A stretch of DNA of 64,000 bases, from contig VWZW01002569.1 in assembly GCA_013397115.1 (NCBI GenBank), positions 744,001-808,000 on the forward strand. Reading direction: 5' to 3'. The stretch comes from Edolisoma coerulescens. Taxonomy: Eukaryota; Chordata; Aves; Passeriformes; Campephagidae. Below, piece after piece: positions 1-12,717 of this stretch (the first letter of the stretch is position 1; every line of letters starts with the position of its first letter). A program made the position numbers and the translations under genes. Under the pieces are notes generated by a model that was given only the letters and a program-made list of their open reading frames with translations, was not told where the DNA came from and searched no databases.

Positions 1-2289
1 GTCTGTAATATTTAGCCATTCTCAAACAGTTGAACAGTTCTGCACACCAATGGCAGAACATTTTTGTCAAGAACAGAAAGCTTAAATATGCCAAATTACT
101 TGCTTGCAAAGTGCTCAATGTTGAAAGCCTGTCATGCACACTTCTGAGGAGATTAAAAACCTCAACAGATGTAGACTCTGGATGCCTACTAGTAATTAGG
201 AATTTCCTTCCAAATTACAGTTTTTGTGTCCTACAAGCCACAGCAGTGTTAGTATATACAGTTAGAAGCTTCATTAACACTTATACAATACTGCCAGTGA
301 ACTTGCTGTATCAAAATTTACTTTTTCTCTCTCATCCAAAAAAATCCAAAAATAATCAGACAGACCAATAGTTCTCCCTTAGATGTAACTGAAGAAGAGT
401 TCAGATTTTGCCAAACGCAAACCAATTCTATGCTGTCTTGTTGCAACGGTTTAGCTCATCCATTCACACATCTCCCAAGATTTCTCTACCTTTTGTTATC
501 TAAAAGTGAACAAAATGCAAGTGTGATAAGTAGCAACAAATAGCTCATACTGCTGTCAGTGAAACATCTGCCTTGGCTGTGGGTTCAAACAAAGAATATA
601 GTAATAAGACTGGCTACTGTTACATAGATTGCAAAGACATTTGCTCCACACAGAGATTTCTAAAATGAAAAAAACCAAACTTAAAAATTTAAGTTTCTCT
701 CATAGTCCAAAATTCTTTCTATCTACTTCCTTTCTGCCCTTGCTTACACATTTCATTAATTTCACAGTGATCTCCCTAATAATGCCCTCCATTTGCCATT
801 ATCATTGTTACCGTAAGCTATGTGGATAGAAACGTGAAAAATGGAGACAGTCAAATGTGTTAGAAATCCAGATCAAAAAAATGAAAGAAACAAACAGAAA
901 TAGTTCTCGTCTTACTGAGATCTATAGGCTTTGCATGAGATTAAAAATTCAAACCAAACGTTACTTTTTTTACTGTTTATTTTTTATTAGGCATGAAAAC
1001 CATTTTGACAATCTAACTACTCTCCTCAATCTTAGAATAAATGAAATTGTATTCATACATTGAAATCCATTATTTCCCATATATAAATAGTTAAAATACA
1101 TTTGTGTTACTGCTTGTGGAGTTAAAGTTCATAACCTGTGGAAAAAAAACCTGATAAAAATATCTGGTTTAGGACACAGAATGTCCTTGGTCAGCATCTT
1201 TGACTCCTTCTGAAGGGAGGAGAATTAAGCAAGACAGTTCAAGTGGATATTTTTCCTTTTGGTCATCCCTAAACAGACCTTGATTTTAGGAAAAGCTGTA
1301 AGATTTCTCTCTGTCAGCAATTTGAGGAAAGGAACAGGAAGAGTGTCTATGACACTTAGTAGAGTACTGAGGGGAAGCAAGCTCAAAATATGATCTCATG
1401 CAAACTTTACATTTTGTAACAGTCAGCCAGCCTTTCCGATGGTGGCCGAGGGGGTACCTCAGTATTCCCAAAGAATCTCCACCACAGCTCTCCAAGGATT
1501 CACTGCTCCTTGCCTCTCCAGCATAGATATCGTCAGTCCCAAGGAAGCACATTTTTAATGCAGAATAGAGTGTGAAAAAAAACATTATTGCAGGTCAAAA
1601 CAAAGAATTATACTGAAAGCCAGCTTCCAGGAATGAGTGCGAATGGCTGCACCTTGGATTGAAACGTGCAGACTGCTTTTCAATAAGCAGCATCATTTGC
1701 AACAAACTCCATTCATTACCTAGGAAGCATATTAAAATGAAGATAAAGATCTGCCCGTTGATAACATAATTTAAACCTGGGAATATAAGGCAATTTTTGT
1801 TTTCAAAGTATTTTAAAGAGCGTTTGTGACTCCCCACTGACATTTCAAGGAAACTTAACATGACATTTAATTATGGTTGATTTGTTTTTCTGTGTACAAT
1901 CAACAGCATAGTTCTTAGAATGTGTTTGCCTCATAAAATACAATTCATGCTTGGAATATTAATATTCAAGAAGGGAAATTTTCACCAAACATAAGGACCC
2001 AGAACATTACTCATTAACCTAATATTTGTTCTGATGGAGAAGTCATGCAAAGCAACCAAAAGTGTACTGAATGCACTTGTAAAGAAGAAAAATAATTATA
2101 AAAATTTTGAAGAAGGAACTTTTGATTTCTCCTAGCTGAAACATTTAAATACCAATTTATAATGAGCTACAGTTAGATAAGGAAAACAACAGGCTCTCGT
2201 TAGCAATGTGGCAAAGATTTGATATCACTCATGAGAAAAAAAAGGATTAATTTGCAATTATAGTACTTTTTTAAAAGAAAAAAAGGGCA
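1..2289. other. AT-rich sequence without a recognised gene
   Basis: No repeat family, RNA gene or convincing exon is visible. An open frame of 113 codons at 30-371 on the plus strand has no initiator context, no clear donor site and no family I recognise, so I treat it as chance. The minus-strand frames near 1286-1861 are similar. Confidence 0.6.
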
Positions 2290-2311
2290 TTTTTCACTGA
2301 TCAGTGAAAAA
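2290..2311. repeat. 22-bp perfect palindrome
   Basis: Two 11-base arms, TTTTTCACTGA and TCAGTGAAAAA, meet with no spacer at 2300/2301. The symmetry stops at the next base on each side. It could extrude as a small hairpin or bind a dimeric protein, but there is no adjacent gene to give it a role. A TTTTT stretch on either strand after a stem recalls a terminator shape, but without a spacer it cannot form a normal terminator loop, and such terminators are not expected in vertebrate nuclear DNA. Confidence 0.9.
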
Positions 2312-5300
2312 ATCTACTTAAAAGAAAAGGTTCCTTTTAATTTCAACAGCGCTGATACTTGGAGGGGTCATGTGGCATTCACCAAGTTGTTGGGTCTTTC
2401 TAGTAAAACCTAAAATACTGACAAACTTGCATGAATCTAGGACCTGGAGCTTCCAGGTAAATTATCTATCATGAGATAAATATCGCAAGAACTGCCAACA
2501 AAACTACTAAATTATACTGAATTTTAATAGGAACTGAATGTCATATGGAAATTGATTACATTTTTTTCTATGTATATTTGTTACAATTTCAGAGAGAAAA
2601 TAAATTTGGTAATGCTCCTTTTACATGAAAAACTATAAGACTAATATAGGATCATTACAGTTTAAATATTAACTCTGGGAAAAATGTATGTACCCACAGC
2701 TGCTTTCTTGAACTTACATATGCAAGTATGTAGTTCTTTGAAGCGGCAGTTCTTTAGCCTGAAATCATATAACCTATTTCCCCAAAGTGAAAATACAAAT
2801 GATACTGGGAGGCAAGATTCATGTGTCTCTGCTTTTCTATCTGTAAAGTAAGCATTAATAAGTGTCACATATATTACAAAATTCATATAATATCTTTTCA
2901 AGATTTAAGTTTTTAAATTTAAGTATGAGTGTATTTTTAGTGCATTTATTATAACCCAATATTATTATTTAGCTGCAATTTTGTAGAACACATTCAAACA
3001 TGGTTAGTTCTCTGGTGAAGTTATTGAAATTTCTTTTACAAGTAATTTATTATACATATGTATTTCCAAGATGAAGTTATTTCTTAAAGATGTTGAATTC
3101 AAATAATTCTTTGGCTGATTTTAGACTTTTAGTCTTTACTGGTAGAGAAGTCTCTTGCATATGTTTTCTCTTACTGTACTTGCTACACTGAATTATTGTC
3201 TCAAAAGCAATAACAATAAAAAAACCCCCAACTAATAGCATTGTGGTCTCTGTGATACTTGCACTACAGTCGGGCTATAGGAATCTGTCAGTTCAAAATG
3301 TAGTCATATTCTGAAATAAAGATCTGCTCTGCACATAAAAATTTGTCATAAATCTGAGCTCCCAATCAGAACCTCTGAAAGTCTTCATAGTCGCTTTTTG
3401 AGGCATGGCTGGTGTAAAAGAGATTCATAGGTTCTAATGTTCACCTAGAAAATCACCTATTATGATAGCCTTGTATCTGAAGAATGATGATAGATTTTGA
3501 TTTTCTTCCCTGTTGGTTTGGAATTCCTGTTTTCTAAAAGCAATACTACCTTTTCTCCAGTAAGTATCTGGATATGTGTATCACCAGCTCAGATTGCTGT
3601 TTTCTCTTCAGGATCCTCTTCCTGGCACAAAATTTTGATCAATTTCTCTCTTGACAATAGTACTGATGCCTAAAGGAGTGTTTGGTACCCACATACAGAA
3701 TGAAAGGTTCCAATAAAAACCTGGATGCCCTGGGTACTTATGACTCACAAGGAACAGCCTTTTAAGAGTCCTTGGTTGTTTACATCAACAGCAAAGTCTG
3801 TTGACATCACAGAAAAGGGCAATGACGTACATCACAAACTAGAATGAAAATAAAAAAGGCAGATGGACAGTGAGAGAAAGTGAAATGCAGTCAACAGCAG
3901 GTGGATAGCAAGAGTATTGCACACAGTAGCTACCAAGCTCTTATTTAACATTCTCCCTCACGTGATATGTTAACATAACTGTTTCTGATTTAACAGGGCA
4001 TAGCAAATCTCCTCAGACTGCTTGTGGACTATTTTAAAGTTTTGCAAACCATGAGGAATACTCTCAGTTCTCTTCCCTGTGTCATGCTGTTCCAGGGTTG
4101 CTACCTGTGTGCAGAAGTACACACATCCGCTTCTACAGAAAGAGCCACAGGACTGCAATGTATATTGGAGCACTCTCAGTTCTCTGAATTTCATTAATCT
4201 CCATTTATACACTACTTCCCAGAAAAATATATATTATTATTCCCCAGTAGTGTAAAGCCACAGATTTCTTGCCTGCATAAGTTATAAACCAGCATTAACC
4301 CTCTGTAGGTTTCTGATCACAACTGACAGAAATCAGGATGTATTGTATCTGCAATAAATGATATTGTTGCCATGTCTTTGTAATCAATATATGCCCTAGT
4401 GGTATTCTTTCTTTGTTGTGTCCTCCTTCAATTTCCACATAAAGAAACTGTTGGGTCATGCTGATGCACTCAGAAAAGGAAGAAAAATAAAACTGTTTCA
4501 ACAGATTTAATTTTATCAATTAGAACAGCAGCAGACAATTATATCTGTTACAAAATAAGTATATGTGTCTTCATGTATAGAATAATCCAGGACTGGAAAT
4601 AAGTACATATCCAATGAGTCAGTTGATTATTCAAGACTTTTGGTGTCTAGAAATATATTCAAGTAGAATATAGAAAATAAAGTTTAAAAAAACCAACAAC
4701 ATTGCACTGGCTCCAAGTTCTGGTGGCTGCTGTGTATTAGAGGTACCTACAGTCACCTGGCATCACCCTTCTTGGCATGAGGTTTTCCTCATGTTCCATC
4801 CTGCATAAAGTTTCTGTGTGTGCAGTACCATGGTCAGAGGAATATTAAAAGGTACTCAGGTCCACCAGCTCCCACTGAGCTCCACATGAAGTGCAGAAGC
4901 CGCAGCCACATACATTCAAAAATATAGCTAGAAAAGGTAACCCTCGATACCTTTTACATTGGTTCATTTTCTAATTACAGTGCTATTAAATGCTATATCT
5001 ACTCAATGCTATCCCTCTCTCTCAGTTTTACTGAGATTGTCCTAACCATTAGTTGACAGAAACACACAGAACCCGGAACCACATCTGCAAACACTTGCAG
5101 CCAAGTGCTCTGTCCAGTCCAGTTACTCCTGGATGATATAAAGAGATAATTTCGTGGCTACACCATTTGAAAGCAAAGCCTCTGACAGACTTTCAAGATA
5201 CATTAGAAATTGATGGCTGATTTTGTCTCTGCACAGAGAGATTTCTAGTGCATACTGAAAATCATATTGAACAAGGAGATAACTCAAAAATGGACTAAAA

Positions 5301-7345
5301 AACTGTCCAGGAAGGTAAGCAAAATGTCTCAGAAGCAGGGCAAATAATGAAAGGTGGTGATATCTTCACCCATTCACTTCACTGCAGCATCTGTGAGTCC
5401 TAAGTAACAAAAACTTTGTTAAAGATTTTGTGACAGAAGATAAATCTGGTTCAAGTTATCATGATTTAATTACCATATGAAATTATTTAAATCAAATAAT
5501 AAATTTAAACAAATTAATAATCAATATGTTTGATTTCAAAAGGGAACGGAGAGGAAGAAGGCTACTCAGCAAAACTAAAAGAACTATAGTACACAGGAAC
5601 ATGCAGAGATTGCCTAAAATTTGTAAAATCAAAGCTTAAAATCGTTGTGGGAATTGCATTCCATCCAAGAAGAGAAGTAGGCTTAAAAGACAGTGAGAAT
5701 GCATCTGAAAGAAAAGTTAATACAGATGTGTCTGGAAAGATTAACAAATATTACTCCAGATTTCAACAAAAATGCAGGTTTTTATGATAAGTCTTGGGGA
5801 AGCTGTTTTCATACATATCCACCATCTATGTATTTAGCCTCATCAGTTTTCTTATTAAATTACAATAATTTTATAAACACTGATATACAATATGCCACTA
5901 TGAAAATTATTATATTCTCAATGGTCTTTATGTATTTCATCCATTTGAGAAACGACATATTAACTGTGGCTTCCCATGTAAAATATGAAATTTCAGAGTT
6001 TCAGTGTTGGAGGAGATAGATAATTGTTACCTAGATGGTGAGTGAAGTGGCTCTCACATCAGGATTCCATTTCCCACACAATAATACCATGAAAATGCAA
6101 TTAAGATCAAAAGTACTTTAGATCTTAAAAGTCTATTATTTTCTTAGGTCTTATTTTAGTAATGAGTTTGTGGTTTATTATTGTAAAGGTTAGAATTTTC
6201 TATTGTATCTTAAAACATTTTTATTATAAAAATATATTTTGCATGTAATCATCCCATAAGTGAGATGTGACATTTCCATGGGGTATTATTCACTAAAAAT
6301 TCCATCTTCAACCATTAATATTTGAAAGAGTGTTACAATTAAAGATACAAGAGACATGTGAATACAGTCTACTTTTTACATTGCTGTAAAATTAGTACTA
6401 TGTTTAATTATAGTTTCAAAATATCCACTGTTAATCTAAATTTAAACTTTTTATTCAGTCTCACTTTTTTTAATTTAAATTCGTATTCATCAAAAATTTG
6501 TCTTTTTTTCCAGTATTTTTTAGAGAATTTGTTCATTATTGAAGAAAATAATTGGATCTGTATTCAAATATTTTATCCCTTCTTATTATTATTTTAGAAT
6601 TATAAACTTGAATATATGAGTTTCTACAGTTTCCTAGATAAATGGCACACAATCTGCAGTTTCTGGAGAGAAGATATAGTGGTAACTGCACTTTGTGGGG
6701 AATTTATCAGAATCTACAGTGCAAGCGTCTCCAGGCAGCATGGGACACAGCTGCTAGCTCATAGTGATTGTAAGATTAGGTGAGATGATTCCACTCTTTT
6801 TTGCTTTCCCAGTCTGAGATGAGGTTCCTGTAGTTAGAGTTAAAGTACATTTTAAATGCTGTCTAGATAAAGCCATCTCATGGGCTTACCAAATAGATGG
6901 CAGCACTTTCCAGAATTTCTCCAATGCTGCAGCCCCTTTCTCTGTAACTCTCTGGTCTCTCTGCATTTTCTGTGTGTAACTAACATTAAAGAATTTCTTG
7001 GAAAGCAGCTGTCCTACCTCCATACCTCATTGCTAGAGCCTTTCATCGCATTTTGAGCTTTTAGAGTTCTTTCATGCATCTTGGACCTTTATTTGTGTTG
7101 TAACTGCATCCAGAAAAGCCTAAGCTTTTCTTCATGCACCCAGGTAGTTACTCAGCTACACGTATCTAGACACTTATGAGCTCTTAAAAGTTAGTCAGAG
7201 ACTATGAACTACTTAACATATGAGCTGTTGAGGCTTTGGAGTTCTTCAAAAAAAGATTTTGAATGGTGAGTACTCCACTTAAGATCGGGCCCACAATAGT
7301 CTCAAGTTATCTTAGAAAAACACCTAAGCATCTAATAAAGTATTT
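2312..7345. other. AT-rich sequence without a recognised gene
   Basis: I see no interspersed repeat or splice-bounded exon that stands out. A frame at 5693-6019 (108 codons) is very AT-rich and has no family resemblance. The stretch 5990-6600 is especially AT-rich. Confidence 0.55.
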
Positions 7346-7432
7346 AAAAAAAAAAAAACAAACAAAAAAAACCAACCAAACAAAAAAAAAAACCAAAAAA
7401 ACCCCAAAAAAACCAAAAACCCCAAAAGCCAA
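7346..7432 (+). repeat. A/C-rich low-complexity tract
   Basis: Almost pure A with short C runs, giving repeats such as CAAACAAA and AACCAACC and ending near AAACCCCAAAAGCC. It is the first of eight such tracts in the window, all with A and C on the plus strand. The lysine- and threonine-rich frame across it (7263-7457) is a by-product of composition, not a gene. Confidence 0.9.
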
Positions 7433-9924
7433 GAAAGTCAAAGCAAATGTGAAATGACACTGAAATTAAAATTTTGGACTGGAAAATGCAAACTTAGAAG
7501 TAAGCTAACCACACTCTCTTAATTATGTCTCTTCAAGAAAATTCTCCCAATGTCGTCCTACTTCAATGCCTTGCAGTTTGTGTATATGGGTGTCACTGAG
7601 TCTGTGCATATGTTTGCGTGTGTGTTGGGAACCCAAAAATTGAAATTGCTTATGCTTTAAGTCTAAGACACAATTAGGTTAACCTTTGCCCTAATGTGAA
7701 TGCTAAAATCATCATTTAAGGCACTACTCTAAGAGAAGGGTTTTCTTTTAAATCTTACTTTAGAGGATTTTCTAAAATTCTTACTCATCCCTTTATAAAA
7801 TGCCACCCCAATGAGATTTCCAAGTATTTTATCATACCACATGTGTTTTAAGCATTCTCCTTCCTTCGCCCAAATCATGCCTGTATGACTGCTGTATTCT
7901 AGAGAGTTATGACTACTGCTCAGACAGGATACTGAGCTAAATCATAGGAATAGCTGTCCAGATCAAAGAACAGATGTAAATGTATGTGCAGCTTGTTTAC
8001 ATTTACATAAATGTGGTCTGTGGTGTTAGCACCCATAACATTAATGATTTACTTGGTAAAGCACACAGAAATCCTAGTAGGGAGCAAGACATCATCTTTA
8101 TAATCACTAAGGTTAACTATTAGACCAACTGTTAGAGAAACAAAACAAAAAACCCAGACCTGCTTTAGGTACCTCAGCTTCTAAAAGAGAGCCTTTCCTT
8201 ACATGTTCTGGTAAAAGTAAATACATTTTTAATACAAAACTATTAAAACGATAAAGCACGAAAACCACAGATCAAGAAGTTATAAAATTATCTCTTTGAT
8301 ATCTTTTTCCCTCTCTCTAGGCTGAAATAAATTTTTAAATCCAAACCAAACTTAAAAGCTTCAAGGAAAAACTTATACACGTGGGTCCACATACCGACCA
8401 ACACTCATGCAGATATTTAGAAAGCAATTATCATTCAGAAAGAAATCTAAACCCCTTCACAGAAAGTATTTCAAACCATCTATTGGTGGTGCTTTGCTAA
8501 AATTGTAGTCAAAATAAGCCAGCATCAAATTGCCCACCTCAGATTTGAACAACTAAGAGGATAAATTGTTCTAGCACGAGCCTTTCTGTCTTCTCCAGTA
8601 ACACAGCTACCCACAGTGCCTCACAAAATTATGGAGATCACTGAAAATAAACATCCTGAAAAATGAAATCCCAAGAAAAAAATACCCCCCTTCCAAGGAA
8701 GAATAAAGATAAATCAGCAACAGATTTTGAGCATAGCCACGTTTGCTTTTCAGTTCTTTAGAAACAAACAGAAAAGCCTAAATCTTCATTCAACAAGTAT
8801 AGTTATCAAGGCAGCATTAAAATCGTGACCATAAAACAACCTGACACGAGTTCCTGAGTAAAAGCCTGATAAGTAACAAGCCTAATTTAGGCTGTAGCCT
8901 GACTGATAAAACTCACCTGAAATAGATTAATCACTGTGAGCTACACTGCTCAGGTGATTGTGTTTTTAAACAGTCTGAAGTGCTAACTCTATCTTTTGTC
9001 ACTGGAAAATCCACACACTACTCCAGCAGCCTAGTTAGGAATATTTCTTTTCTTTTTTTACTGTTTTGCTTTGGTTTTTTAATTGCACAATAATGTGTGG
9101 GACCTAAGAGTTTCTTTGACTTTGTAAACAGGAAAGTAATAATTTAAGGTAGGCTCTTCCCCCTTGTTTAACTTGAAGATGTTCATATAAATGAGGATAT
9201 CTACATGTAATGTGCAAAATTACATTAAATATTACACCAATATTTGTATTAGGTAAGACCATTTTTATGCCTTGGGTAAATCAATTTCCCTTCCTGTCTT
9301 GTTTTCTACTATATTTGTACAATGAGGTTATTTTCTGTTTTGTGTATATTTCCATACAGAACTTCTACATGATTTAAAGCAAAATGCATTTCTTGAAAAT
9401 GTTGACTTCTATCATCCATTTAATTTTTGACCACTGATTCTCAAAGCACAATCACTGAAGTAGCTTTCAGAATAAACTGATACTACACGAAGGAACTAGG
9501 ATGCCTCTGTTCCAATTTCATCTAGTAGCCACCAGCTGAAGACATCATTCTGAGCAAGCAGATTTAAACTCATTTTTTTCATTTCCAGATTTCTCACTGC
9601 CAGCATTTACAAAATTGTGACAAGACATAGAAAAGTTTCAGGAACTATAGATTAAACATGCAAGGCATTGTAGTCATGTAATGGACTGTCTTCAACTGCT
9701 GTCAATTCCAAATAAAATCATGAGAGCTGAACTTCTCTGCAAAGTCATTTTCCTGGACCATTAATTCTGAATTGCCATTTACAGAATAATTGCACTTTTC
9801 TTTCCCTGTGGATCTTGCTGTTATACTTTAACCTATGCTATCCTTCTTAACCCTCACATCAAAATATACACAGCTGAAATGGAAGTCATGAGCTATAGGT
9901 CATTAATGCAGAGCTGGGCCTAAG
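7433..9924. other. AT-rich sequence without a recognised gene
   Basis: A short TG-rich patch lies near 7575-7630. Nothing else is recognisable. No open frame in this stretch is worth reporting. Confidence 0.55.
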
Positions 9925-10029
9925 GGTATCTTTAATAGTTCTGTCGAGGACATCCTCACAATGACTGCATCTTTAGGGGAGTGGAAAGATTTTGTCCAGA
10001 AGGACACAGCTGGATCTATTCTGAGAAAG
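9925..10029 (+). CDS. Weak candidate internal exon, unknown gene
   Basis: This reads as 35 codons in phase 0 at both ends, bounded by TAAG before and by AAG|GTTAGC after. The frame is rich in acidic and hydroxyl residues and contains the peptide SVEDILTMTASLGEWKDF. The upstream polypyrimidine tract is poor and the donor departs from consensus. The minus strand is also open here (9903-10118). I do not recognise the peptide. It is listed only because its phase would suit the proposed plus-strand gene further downstream. Confidence 0.12.
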
Positions 10030-10375
10030 GTTAGCTGGGACAGCTGAATGTCCCTGAGGAGATAATAAATTGCACTGGCCAATTTGATAGAGCTGATTCC
10101 GAACTGGAGGAAATCCAAACAGCAAAAGCCTTTTGAATGGTAAATACTTCCCCCATTAATCGCTGAAAGTACAGGTAGGCTTGAGGGAGTTTCATTTCAA
10201 CTGTGCTTTTATTTTTTAGGTAACTTACAGATAAAAAATGTACTGTACTTGAAAATGACTCTCACGACTTTGATGAGGCTCGAGTTGAGAAGAATTTCTC
10301 TTTCTTTCCTTTAGGAAACTCCAAGGGAGGAGCAAGGCTAACAAAGTTAATGACTTGATGTCATAAGTCAGGAGT

Positions 10376-10690
10376 GGAGGATTTGAGGCAGGAAGGAAGC
10401 GCAGCTGCCTCCCGCTAGTACGCAGCGTAACTAGGAAGGGTCTGCATTAGCAAGAGCATCATTCCAACCACACTTTTGTCAGGCTCTGAATAGAAGGTCA
10501 CCATCTCCCTCATTTTTCCCTTCCAATCAATATTTAGTCTGCTCAGCAGCTGCTAGAGCTGGCTGCCTCTGAACTTCATTGCTGTAAGTTACTGAGAAAT
10601 ACTGGCTTATTATGACAACGCAGATCTCCCAGCAGATCTGAACCGCAGCGGCTGCCCTGTCTCTTTCAGTCTACTCCAAAATACAGAGAT
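10376..10690. promoter_or_regulatory. Locally GC-richer, CpG-containing block; possible regulatory element
   Basis: The stretch stands out against AT-rich surroundings and holds several of the few CpG dinucleotides nearby, for example around AAGCGCAGCTGCC and ACGCAGCGTAAC. Near 10620-10642 there is an inverted repeat, CAGATCT and AGATCTG, separated by six bases. E-box-like CAGCTG and GCAGCTGC words also occur. This would suit a conserved non-coding element or a distal enhancer, but composition alone cannot show function. Confidence 0.2.
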
Positions 10691-12129
10691 GACTCCAGTG
10701 CACAGCATTTACTGTACAAACCACTGTGGAGAAACGTGTGATCAATAGGAAAAGTAACAGGCTATGAGGGAATTTGGGGCCAAATGTCTTACATAATACA
10801 AAGAGTGGATCTAATAAGGTTAAGGTAACTAATTAAAAAATGTCCCTATGAGAATTCATTGTTTAAAAACATGAAGTTTTACTTCATCATCTGTTACCAA
10901 ACAAATTTCCAGCACAAACGTATTTCTTGAAGGTTGTTTCACTTTTCACAAGACTTCAGGCAAGACACAAGGTATCTGTAATGCCACCAACCAGACAGTA
11001 GTTTTTTTGAGATGTGTTAGATAAACTCTCAGTTACAGAGTGATTTTAGTAAAAATAATTGTACAGACTCAGGAATTTGCAGGTTCAACTGACTGATGAC
11101 AGTGTACACAACTTTTAGAGCTTTGGTTAGTAGCTGGATGGTAAGAAGGGTCTAAACCCACCACTGCAGTAATTTCATGAGGTACCAAATACTAAATGAG
11201 CAAGGCAAAAAAATCACTTTCCATGCTGTTTTTTAGGTAGCCCACAAGAAGTTATCCTGACCAGGCTACTAGTTTTACAGCACATCTATTAATAACTTTA
11301 CACATTAAAAGACTTCTATTCATTTAATCTTACTTGATTTTTACAAGGAAGGGAGAATTTTCAATTGCAAATTTCAGATTGTCTGTTTAGAAATCAGATT
11401 ATTGTTCTAATATAACATAGAAGACACCCAGACACTGCAAATGTGGATGCATGCATTCAGTCCAGTCATTCCCTGATAATGAAATTGCTTCAGAAATTAG
11501 ACACTGTTGAAAAACAATCTGTTACTTTTACAGTATCCTCATCTCTTTTACTTCAGTGTAAAATGATGGGATCTAGCTAGTGCACAAAACATAACTGGTT
11601 TTACAGAAAAGGCAATAAAAAGGTTTATTTTCCTATGGTAATCTACTTTGAGTCCTTTTGGCTTTCTGGAGACCAACTACAAATCTGCTTGTAAATTTTC
11701 AATGGGATAAACATGCTTTTGGATGGCATATCTAAACACTGAAGCAAGATAGTACAGCTGGCTCCAGAAGAAAAAAGAATTGAGGCTAAATTTTTGACCA
11801 GAGCACACCATTAATGATAAAAATGGTAGCAAAAATATAGCAGTGTATCTAAAATCCAAAAAAAACCCCAAAACAAAACACCACCAACAAAAAAACCCCG
11901 CTATGATTTTATTTGGATTTCATTTGTTTCAGGTAGAAATTTCAAAATATTATTAAAGAACATTTCTAGAGTATCTCTTTTACTTAGGAAGTAGTGGCAC
12001 TCCTACTGGAACTAAACCTTTCAAGTTTTGCTTGCTTTTTGTGGAGGAATTTTGATTCACCAAGAACTGTGTTGTGACTACCTTTGCATAGATACCTCAG
12101 GGGGAGGGAAGTGATATATTAGTTAAGGC
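10691..12129. other. AT-rich sequence with one A/C-rich tract
   Basis: The only notable item is an A/C-rich low-complexity tract at about 11857-11899, in the same plus-strand orientation as the others. No gene is recognised. Confidence 0.55.
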
Positions 12130-12325
12130 ACAATTTTTGAGCTAGGCACTATTCCAAGTTTTGTCCCAACTTCCTCTGTGACCTTGAACAAAGCACCTAA
12201 TTCTTCTGTATTTCAGTTCCATTTCTAGAAAATGAGGACAAGGAAACTGTGCTGTCTCAAGAGTCCTGTGAAAAGAAATTAATTAGCAGTTGTGAAGCAC
12301 TCATACGCTGTGGCCATGGCAATCT
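12130..12325 (+). repeat. MIR/CORE-SINE relic
   Basis: The segment follows the order of a MIR element from memory. It has a CTCTGTGACCTTGAACAAAG block (the 'gtgaccttgggcaag' motif), then a pyrimidine-rich TTCTGTATTTCAGTTCC (the 'cctcagtttcc' motif), then AGAAAATGAGGACAA (the 'tgtaaaatgggga' motif), then a TCCTGTGAAAAGAAATTAATTAG stretch and TGTGAAGCACTC (the 'gtaaagcgctt' motif). MIR is a tRNA-derived SINE active in early amniotes, so heavy decay is expected. The boundaries are approximate. Confidence 0.6.
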
Positions 12326-12673
12326 TCAGTCTGACAAAAGTGGGCCAATGTAGTAATGGGTTTTCCGTGATCTACACACCTAGAGAAGAATCACCACTAC
12401 AAGCTTTATTCTTGAGCACTTGGTACTGATGAAATCAATCACAGTCTGTTTCCATCCCCTATTTGCCTCTGAAGGAGCACAGCTATATAAAATAATGGAT
12501 TAGAAACCACCACGTTTGCTACACAAGCATATATTTTTTATTTTTCTGCCAATCCAAAAAAAAGAAGAAAAAAAAAATCACTTAGAATTCTTATTCCTCT
12601 GCTAAAACAAGCTTCTCCAAAACTGTTTCTTAGAAAATGTATTTTCTGGAACACTAAAACCAGGCAAATAAAC
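12326..12673. other. No recognised feature
   Basis: AT-rich sequence; an A-rich patch at 12556-12580 is the only feature. The minus-strand frame at 12538-12741 is low-complexity and spans the adjacent purine run. Confidence 0.6.
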
Positions 12674-12717
12674 AAGGAAAGAAAAAGGGGGGAAAAAAAA
12701 AAGAGAGAAGAAGAAAA
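12674..12717 (+). repeat. 44-bp homopurine run
   Basis: Only A and G occur for 44 bases, including a GGGGGG block followed by ten A residues and then AGAGAGAAGAAG. Long homopurine stretches can adopt triplex structure in vitro. No mirror symmetry is obvious, so I report only the composition. Confidence 0.85.

Noticed and set aside
30..371. 113-codon plus-strand frame at the left edge
   Set aside because: No clear donor and no known family. It could be an exon cut by the window edge, but nothing beyond openness supports that.
2290..2311. Intrinsic transcription terminator
   Set aside because: The palindrome has no loop bases, and this mechanism is bacterial, whereas the window is vertebrate nuclear DNA.
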